A stretch of 64,000 bases of DNA from Kitasatospora sp. MMS16-BH015. Its GTDB lineage: Bacteria > Actinomycetota > Actinomycetes > Streptomycetales > Streptomycetaceae. Location of the stretch: contig NZ_CP025394.1 of NCBI RefSeq assembly GCF_002943525.1, forward strand, positions 7,641,001-7,705,000, given 5' to 3'. Made by a program: the position numbers and the translations under genes. Below the pieces are notes generated by a model. The model did no database searches, was not told the DNA's origin, and saw only the letters and a program-made list of their open reading frames with translations. The stretch's first letter is position 1. Each line of letters begins with the position of its first letter. Positions 59,900 to 64,000 of this stretch are shown piece by piece.

Positions 59900-60982
59900 G
59901 GCGGCTTTGAGCGGGGTGCCTTCGTAGGTCCACCGGTAGGGCCTTGCGGTGTCGTTGTGCCCGATTACGTAGGCCTGCAGCTTATCGATCAGGTCGTCGC
60001 GGCTGGAGAAATCGCCGTGCCGCACGACCCGGCGGGTCAGGGCGGAGAAGAACAGTTCGACCTGGTTGAGCCACGAGGCGTGCGGCGGGGTCCACCGGAC
60101 GTGCCAGCGCGGGCGGGCCGCCAGCCACGCTCTGGTGTGTCTGGCCGTGTGAGAGGAACCGTTGTCGAGCACGACGTGGATCTCCTTGCCTGGGGCGATC
60201 GCCCGGTCGAGTTGCTCCAGGAACGCGGTGAAGGTCACCGCGTCGTTACGGGTGATCACCTCGGTGAGCACCTCACCGGTGCAAACATCGAGCGCGGCCA
60301 CGAGGGAAGCCGTGCCGTGGCGCCGGTACTCGAACTCCTGCCTGACCGGCTCGCCGGGCCGCGCGGGACGCCCAGGACAGCGGCGCGAGCGGGCGGCGAT
60401 CGCGGTCTTCTCGTCGATCGAGAGCACCACCGCTCCCTCGGGCGGATCCAGGTAGAGGGCGCACACCTCGGCGGCCCGCTGCCAGAAGTCCGGGGTGTCC
60501 CGCCGGGTGAGCCAGCCTCGCACCTTGTGCGGCTTCAGGTCTAGGCCGGCCAGGATCCGGCCGACCTGGGAGGCGGAAACCGGCGCGAAGCACGTGCCGG
60601 CCACCCGCCGGGCGATGGCCCGGTGCGACCAGGTCGACTCCGGATACGGCGGCGCGCTGGTCGCGGTGGCCACGATCGCCACGCGGACCTCGGGCCCGTA
60701 CGATCGCGGCCGGCCCGAGCGTTCGGCGTCCCGCAGGCCGCCCAGACCCAGGGCTGCGAACCGCCCCCGCCACTTGCGCACCGTGTTCACGCTGACGTCC
60801 AGCTCCCGGGCGATCGCGCCGTTGGCGAGTCCGTCCGCCGCCGCGAGTACGATCCGGGCCCGCAGCACCACCCGCACCTCGGACTTCGCCGAAGCCACCG
60901 TCCTCACCAGCCGCTCACGGGCCTTGGCCTCCAGCACCACCGCAACCGCCGTCCCCGCCCGTCGCCCACCATGCACGGCCAA
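59897..60982 (-). CDS. IS630-family DDE transposase
   Basis: A 361-residue transposase. The N-terminal helix-turn-helix (ANGAIARELDVSVNTVRKWR) is followed by the DDE catalytic core: first Asp in VLSIDEKTAI, second in HVVLDNGSSHTA, and Glu in SWLNQVELFF. It ends WTYEGTPLKAA. Full length and intact, so it may be active. A shorter start within the first 20 residues is possible. Confidence 0.92.
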   Translation of the reverse strand: MAVHGGRRAGTAVAVVLEAKARERLVRTVASAKSEVRVVLRARIVLAAADGLANGAIARELDVSVNTVRKWRGRFAALGLGGLRDAERSGRPRSYGPEVRVAIVATATSAPPYPESTWSHRAIARRVAGTCFAPVSASQVGRILAGLDLKPHKVRGWLTRRDTPDFWQRAAEVCALYLDPPEGAVVLSIDEKTAIAARSRRCPGRPARPGEPVRQEFEYRRHGTASLVAALDVCTGEVLTEVITRNDAVTFTAFLEQLDRAIAPGKEIHVVLDNGSSHTARHTRAWLAARPRWHVRWTPPHASWLNQVELFFSALTRRVVRHGDFSSRDDLIDKLQAYVIGHNDTARPYRWTYEGTPLKAA

Positions 60983-61023
60983 CGATCATGGCGGGCCGCC
61001 GCCGCACCCGGCAGGATGGGCCC

Positions 61024-61352
61024 GTGCCGAAGAATCCGCCGGAATCTATGCAGCACCACCTACGCCAGCGCCTGAACCGCCACGCCCGCGAACGCTGGCC
61101 GCACGTGGACGCCATCGGGGTCCGCTTTCGCGCCGGATTCGCCTACCTGGCAGCCGAGTTGCCCGGTGGACAGAGCCTGCCGCTGTGTCGCCTGCGCTTC
61201 ACCGGCGTGCTGCACACCTGGGGCTTCGCCCTCTACCTGGCCAGCAGCGACAGCTACAAGGACAACATCCTGCCCAGCGAACTACCGGCCGGCTCCCCGA
61301 GGAAGCCCTCGACTGCGCGGGCGACCTCTACCTCAGCGGACTGGCTATCTGA
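61024..61352 (+). pseudogene. IS630 passenger gene, frameshifted
   Basis: From the GTG at 61024 the frame gives PKNPPESMQHHLRQRL ... VRFRAGFAYLAAELPGG ... GFALYLASSDSYKDNILPSE and PAGSP. The expected continuation EEALDCAGDLYLSGLAI is found in the next frame, ending TGA at 61350-61352. A single missing base near 61299, in CCCCGAGG, explains the shift. The protein family is a small hypothetical protein common in streptomycetes; function unknown. Confidence 0.7.
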
Positions 61353-61387
61353 TCAACACCCCTCCACGAACTTCCGCGGAGCAGCAC
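61350..61387 (-). repeat. Right terminal inverted repeat of the IS630 element
   Basis: 38 bases ending GCGGAGCAGCAC; reverse complement of the left repeat with one extra base. Contains the passenger stop codon. Confidence 0.92.
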
Positions 61388-61409
61388 TAGGGTCGACAGC
61401 TGGCGATGT

Positions 61410-61604
61410 TCCGCTGTTCGAAGCCCGGCCCTCGGCCACCCCGTCCTGGAGCTGCTCAGCGAGCGCCCGCACGCGGTGGCCGAGCTGCTCCCGCAGGTCG
61501 GCGTCGAGCCGGCCCATCTCTCCCAGCAGCCAGCGGTCCTGCGCCGCAGGACCGAGTACCGGTATTACGAGTTGAAAATTTATGAAAGTCGTCAGGTTGG
61601 ATAG
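61410..61604 (+). pseudogene. ArsR-family regulator remnant
   Basis: Immediately right of the IS, the frame from about 61413 encodes LGHPVLELLSERPHAVAELL, then PQVGVEPAHLSQQPAVLRR, which is the ArsR winged-helix recognition region. Neighbouring frames hold LAMFR and FEA pieces expected just before it, so the 5' part has shifted frames. After AVLRR the sequence turns into an unrelated AT-richer tail ending TAG at 61602-61604. The wing and dimerisation helix are missing. Confidence 0.6.
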
Positions 61605-61613
61605 GGTCGGAGC

Positions 61614-61967
61614 ATGAGCGACCACCTGCCCCCGTGTCCGAAGTGCTCCAGCGAGTACACCTACGAGATGAACGCCCTGATCGTCTGCCCGGAGTGCGGC
61701 AACGAGTGGGTGCCCGCGGGGGACGAGGGCGAGAGCGCCACCGGCGAGCGAGTGATCAAGGACTCGGTCGGCAACGTCCTGAACGACGGTGACACCGTGA
61801 CGGTCGTCAAGGCGCTCAAGGTCAAGGGCAGCGTCTCGGGCATCAAGGCGGGCACCAAGGTCCGCAACATCCGGCTGGTCGACGGCGTGGACGGCCACGA
61901 CATCGACTGCCGGATCGAGGGCTTCGGCGCCATGCAGCTCAAGTCCAGCGTGGTCAAGAAGGCCTGA
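61614..61967 (+). CDS. phnA: Zinc-ribbon PhnA/YjdM-family protein
   Basis: A 117-residue protein. N-terminal zinc ribbon CPKCSSEYTYEMNALIVCPEC (two CxxC pairs) and the PhnA domain (GERVIKDSVGNVLNDGDTVT; KALKVKGSVSGIKAGTKVRN; QLKSSVVKKA). PhnA is named for alkylphosphonate loci but its function is unsettled. The ATG at 61614 follows GGTCGGAGC. AT-rich sequence at 61569-61585 may be part of its promoter. Confidence 0.88.
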   Translation: MSDHLPPCPKCSSEYTYEMNALIVCPECGNEWVPAGDEGESATGERVIKDSVGNVLNDGDTVTVVKALKVKGSVSGIKAGTKVRNIRLVDGVDGHDIDCRIEGFGAMQLKSSVVKKA

Positions 61968-62016
61968 CGCCCCGGCGGCGGCCCCGGGCCGAACCCCGGG
62001 CCCGACCGGGCCTCGG

Positions 62017-62310
62017 TCAGTCGAGCCCTTCGACGATGCGGAACTCGCGCTCGACGCCGTCGGCCAGCACGGCCAGCGCCTCCTGGTAGGCCGCACTCTC
62101 GCGCGCCGCGACGGCCTGCTCGAAGCTGTCGAACTCGATCAGCACGGTGCGCTCGGCGACTCCGCCGTCGTACGCCGCGACCCGACCGCCCCGGACGAAG
62201 GTCCGACCGCCCCCGGCCCGGACGGCCGGAGCGGCCAGCTCGTTGTAGGCGGCCAGCTTCTCGGGGTCCGCAATGCTGCGGTAGACGCTGACCCAGTAGC
62301 CCTTGGGCAT
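62017..62310 (-). CDS. DUF1330-family protein
   Basis: A 97-residue ferredoxin-like dimeric alpha-beta-barrel protein: GYWVSVYRSIADPEKLAAYN, GRTFVRGGRVAAYDG, RTVLIEFDSFEQAVAARESA and the end REFRIVEGLD. Family function is not established. Convergent with PhnA. Confidence 0.85.
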   Translation of the reverse strand: MPKGYWVSVYRSIADPEKLAAYNELAAPAVRAGGGRTFVRGGRVAAYDGGVAERTVLIEFDSFEQAVAARESAAYQEALAVLADGVEREFRIVEGLD

Positions 62311-62602
62311 GGCACGAACCTCCAGTGTCGGGATGAGCGGATCTGCCGTACGCCGGGCCGGCCGCCGGGTCGGCGATGACCATCAGGGCGGTTGCCCGGT
62401 CACCGCCGGGCCCCTCGCGGCCCCGGCTTTCGAGCCCCACCAGATGCTCCAGCGCCCCGGCCTCCTGGCCGGAGCGGGGCGCCTCGTCGAGCCCGTGGCG
62501 CATGCGCAGGGCGATCTACCCCGTGGTCGCGCCGGTAACCGCCGTCGCGCTTCCGAGCCCCTTTCCGCCCCACCCTCACCGGCGCTCCCGGGTGACGGAG
62601 CC
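62311..62602. other. About 290 bases with a possible minus-strand coding remnant
   Basis: On the minus strand from about 62503 to 62345, codons such as those for RHGLDEAPRSGQEAGALEHL and RATALMVIADPAA have G/C third positions. The frame then runs into the DUF1330 gene. It looks like a gene fragment, but no family is recognised and no start site is convincing. Confidence 0.3.
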
Positions 62603-62827
62603 TCAGGGCCGTCCCTGGTGCTCCTCCCGTGGCTCTCGTCCGGCGATTCCCGCGCCGAAAGCACCGAAGAGGCGGTCGCGAAGGGCGTCGAGGCGCTGGA
62701 GGCAGTCGTCCAAGGCGGCGACCGTCGCGCCGGTCTCGTCTCGCAGACGTCGTCCGACGTGGTCCAGCTGGTGCTGGATGTGGTCCCAGCGTGCTTCGGC
62801 GGTGGGTTCAGGCGCGTCGTTGGTCAC
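62603..62827 (-). CDS. Small protein downstream of the HSP18 regulator
   Basis: A 74-residue, helix-rich protein: VTNDAPEPTAEARWDHIQHQ, LDHVGRRLRDETGATVAALD, then RLDALRDRLFG. GTG at 62827 overlaps the regulator's 3' end by 20 bases. Heptad-like spacing suggests a coiled coil. Function unknown; probably co-transcribed with the regulator. Confidence 0.55.
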   Translation of the reverse strand: MTNDAPEPTAEARWDHIQHQLDHVGRRLRDETGATVAALDDCLQRLDALRDRLFGAFGAGIAGREPREEHQGRP

Positions 62828-63470
62828 TGTCCTGGCGGAGCTGGTCGGTGTGGTCGGAGAGGGCGTCGAGGCGGTCCGTGAGCGCCGGGTGGGCGGCTGC
62901 GAGGTGGGGGCGGATCTCGGCGAGCGGGGCGAGGAGGCCGGCCGGATCGGGGGCGCCGAGTGCGGTGGTGAGCGCGGCCTGAGCGGCGCGGCCCCGGGGC
63001 GGGAGGCCGGTGAGTGCGAGGGCCTGGGCAGCGAGGACACGCAGGTCGGCAGCGTTCGCACGGGCCCAGTCGTCCACCGTGCGGTCGGCGGCCCGGCGGT
63101 CGCGGACGGCCTTGACCCGCTCGGCGCCGGTGCTCTTCCCGGTGGCCGGGCGCAGTCGCAGGTAGCGGTTCTCGGCGGCTTGACGGCTGGCGACGCCCAT
63201 GGGCCGGGCCAGGTCGGCCCAGGTGGCGCCGGAGGCCCGGGCGGTCTCCACCAGGCCGGCTTCCCAGGTGGCGAGGCGGCCGCGCAGCTCGTGCAGCAGC
63301 AGGACGGCGGCCAAGGCCTGCACCGGGTCGGCCGGGGGTTCGTCGGCCCCCGGTCCGGCGGTCTCGGCGGTGCGCATGGCCTCGTCCATGGCGGCCAGCG
63401 CCGCCGCCGCGGCGAGGAACGACACGGGGTTGTCGCCGTCTTCGGGGCCGGTCGGTCTCGCGCGCACCAT
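62808..63470 (-). CDS. rheA: HSP18 transcriptional regulator (RheA-type repressor)
   Basis: A 220-residue regulator divergent from hsp18, as RheA is in Streptomyces albus. The DNA-binding-like segment is ARASGATWADLARPMGVASR and QAAENRYLRLRP, and the C-terminal half is helical. The ATG at 63470 follows AGGAGA. The exact RheA operator lies between the two genes, so it should repress both at normal temperature and release on heating. Confidence 0.82.
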   Translation of the reverse strand: MVRARPTGPEDGDNPVSFLAAAAALAAMDEAMRTAETAGPGADEPPADPVQALAAVLLLHELRGRLATWEAGLVETARASGATWADLARPMGVASRQAAENRYLRLRPATGKSTGAERVKAVRDRRAADRTVDDWARANAADLRVLAAQALALTGLPPRGRAAQAALTTALGAPDPAGLLAPLAEIRPHLAAAHPALTDRLDALSDHTDQLRQDSDQRRA

Positions 63471-63496
63471 TGTCACTCTCCTGGCGACTCTCGCAG

Positions 63497-63525
63497 TTGT
63501 CATCGGATGGATGACATGTTAGAAC
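63497..63525 (+). promoter_or_regulatory. hsp18 promoter
   Basis: TTGTCA (63497-63502) and TAGAAC (63520-63525) are separated by 17 bases. The start codon is 49 bases downstream of the -10 element. The operator covers the -35 and the spacer. Confidence 0.6.
63498..63516. promoter_or_regulatory. RheA operator TGTCATC-N5-GATGACA
   Basis: An exact match to the inverted repeat reported for RheA at the S. albus hsp18 promoter. It lies 28 bases upstream of the regulator start and overlaps the hsp18 promoter, allowing control of both genes. Confidence 0.88.
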
Positions 63526-63573
63526 GGATTCAGGTGAAGCGCACTGGCACCCACAGTCCTGGAGGTGTTTCGC

Positions 63574-64000
63574 ATGCTGATGCGCACTGACCCGTTCCGC
63601 GATCTGGACCGTCTGACCCAGCAGTTCCTGGGTGCGAACGGCACTTGGTCCCGGCCCGCCCCGATGGCGCTGGACGCCTGCCGTGTCGGGGACGAGTACG
63701 TGATCTGCTTCGACCTGCCGGGCGTGGATCCGGAGGCGATCGACATCGACGTCGAGCGGAACATGCTGACCGTCAAGGCCGAGCGCCGTCCCCGCCACCA
63801 GGGCGAGGACGTGAAGTGGGAGCTGTCCGAGCGCCCGCTCGGCGTGTTCTCCCGGCAGGTCATGCTCTCCGACACCCTCGACCCGGAGGGGATCAGCGCC
63901 GACTACGACGCGGGCGTGCTGACCCTGAAGATCCCGGTCGCCGAGAAGGCCAAGCCGCGCAAGATCGCGATCAGCCACAGCGGCGACCGCAAGCAGATCC
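63574..64000 (+). CDS. hsp18: HSP18/HSP20-family small heat-shock protein, 3' end beyond the window
   Basis: 142 residues are visible before the window ends; the family length is about 143. It starts MLMRTDPFRDLDRLTQQFLG and contains the alpha-crystallin domain (FDLPGVDPEAIDIDVERNML; ERPLGVFSRQVMLSDTLDPE; ADYDAGVLTLKIPV) with the C-terminal AKPRKIAI anchor motif. It binds unfolding proteins without ATP during heat stress. ATG at 63574 follows GGAGG. Confidence 0.92.
   Translation, partial: MLMRTDPFRDLDRLTQQFLGANGTWSRPAPMALDACRVGDEYVICFDLPGVDPEAIDIDVERNMLTVKAERRPRHQGEDVKWELSERPLGVFSRQVMLSDTLDPEGISADYDAGVLTLKIPVAEKAKPRKIAISHSGDRKQI

Larger units (their letters stand above)
59861..61389. mobile_element. 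IS630-family insertion sequence, complete, TA target
   Basis: A 1.5-kb element bounded by TA dinucleotides (59861-59862 and 61388-61389), the IS630/Tc1 target duplication. Long terminal inverted repeats run 59863-59899 and 61350-61387 and differ by one G. It carries a full DDE transposase (minus) and a divergent passenger gene (plus); the stop codon of each lies inside the adjacent inverted repeat. It sits between the immunity gene and an ArsR remnant. Confidence 0.9.

Noticed and set aside
61353..62096. Minus-strand frame across the IS flank, PhnA and DUF1330 regions
   Set aside because: It runs antisense to PhnA and over the ArsR remnant; the composition is GC noise.

Overview
The window is very GC-rich with almost uniformly G/C third codon positions, GTG starts, few leaderless gaps and Streptomycetaceae-type genes: one complete mce locus, a SpoIIE/PAS phosphatase, HSP18 with its regulator, a WXG100-type secretion substrate, and twin-arginine secreted phospholipases. 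It fits a Streptomyces/Kitasatospora chromosome. The species cannot be fixed from sequence reading alone. No rRNA, tRNA or CRISPR array was seen.

Layout. 1-2,500: the tail of a lytic transglycosylase, a PucR-type regulator and a secreted protein of unknown role. 2,799-16,605: a secreted DUF6801 protein, then a continuous mce lipid-import operon (ATPase, two YrbE permeases, six MCE proteins, four Mce-associated proteins) whose genes mostly overlap by 1-4 bases. 16,688-25,242: NUDIX hydrolase, a regulator that seems to have lost its DNA-binding domain, DUF4190 protein, PAS-GAF-SpoIIE phosphatase, esterase, DinB protein, argS and a lipoprotein. 25,464-31,917: quinone oxidoreductase, S41 peptidase, a two-gene metal-type permease, CopZ-like chaperone and S9 peptidase. 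32,045-36,656: a minus-strand galactonate-type (De Ley-Doudoroff) catabolic operon with a FadR-type regulator; its kinase gene is broken by an internal deletion and a nonsense codon.

36,899-44,134: a PhnF-like GntR regulator, a PHO-box-preceded phosphocholine phospholipase C, and a 1,370-residue secreted multidomain protein whose DNase-I-like domain lacks key catalytic residues. 44,279-52,070: DUF1028 protein, an acyltransferase plus E1-like/nitroreductase fusion pair, a purple-acid-phosphatase-like enzyme, and a copper-type YcnI protein. 52,100-61,604 looks accessory: a TIR protein overlapping a SLOG-4TM protein (a probable nucleotide-signalling defence pair), a small secreted peptide, a kinase-like protein, a WXG100/toxin/immunity cassette, a complete IS630-family element with long inverted repeats and a frameshifted passenger gene, and an ArsR remnant. 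The window closes with PhnA, DUF1330 and the RheA-HSP18 heat-shock pair, including an exact copy of the known RheA operator.

The best candidates for a less-described system are the TIR/SLOG-TM pair (53,125-55,645), the WXG100 toxin-immunity cassette (57,196-59,811) and the acyltransferase/E1-nitroreductase pair (45,208-48,134).
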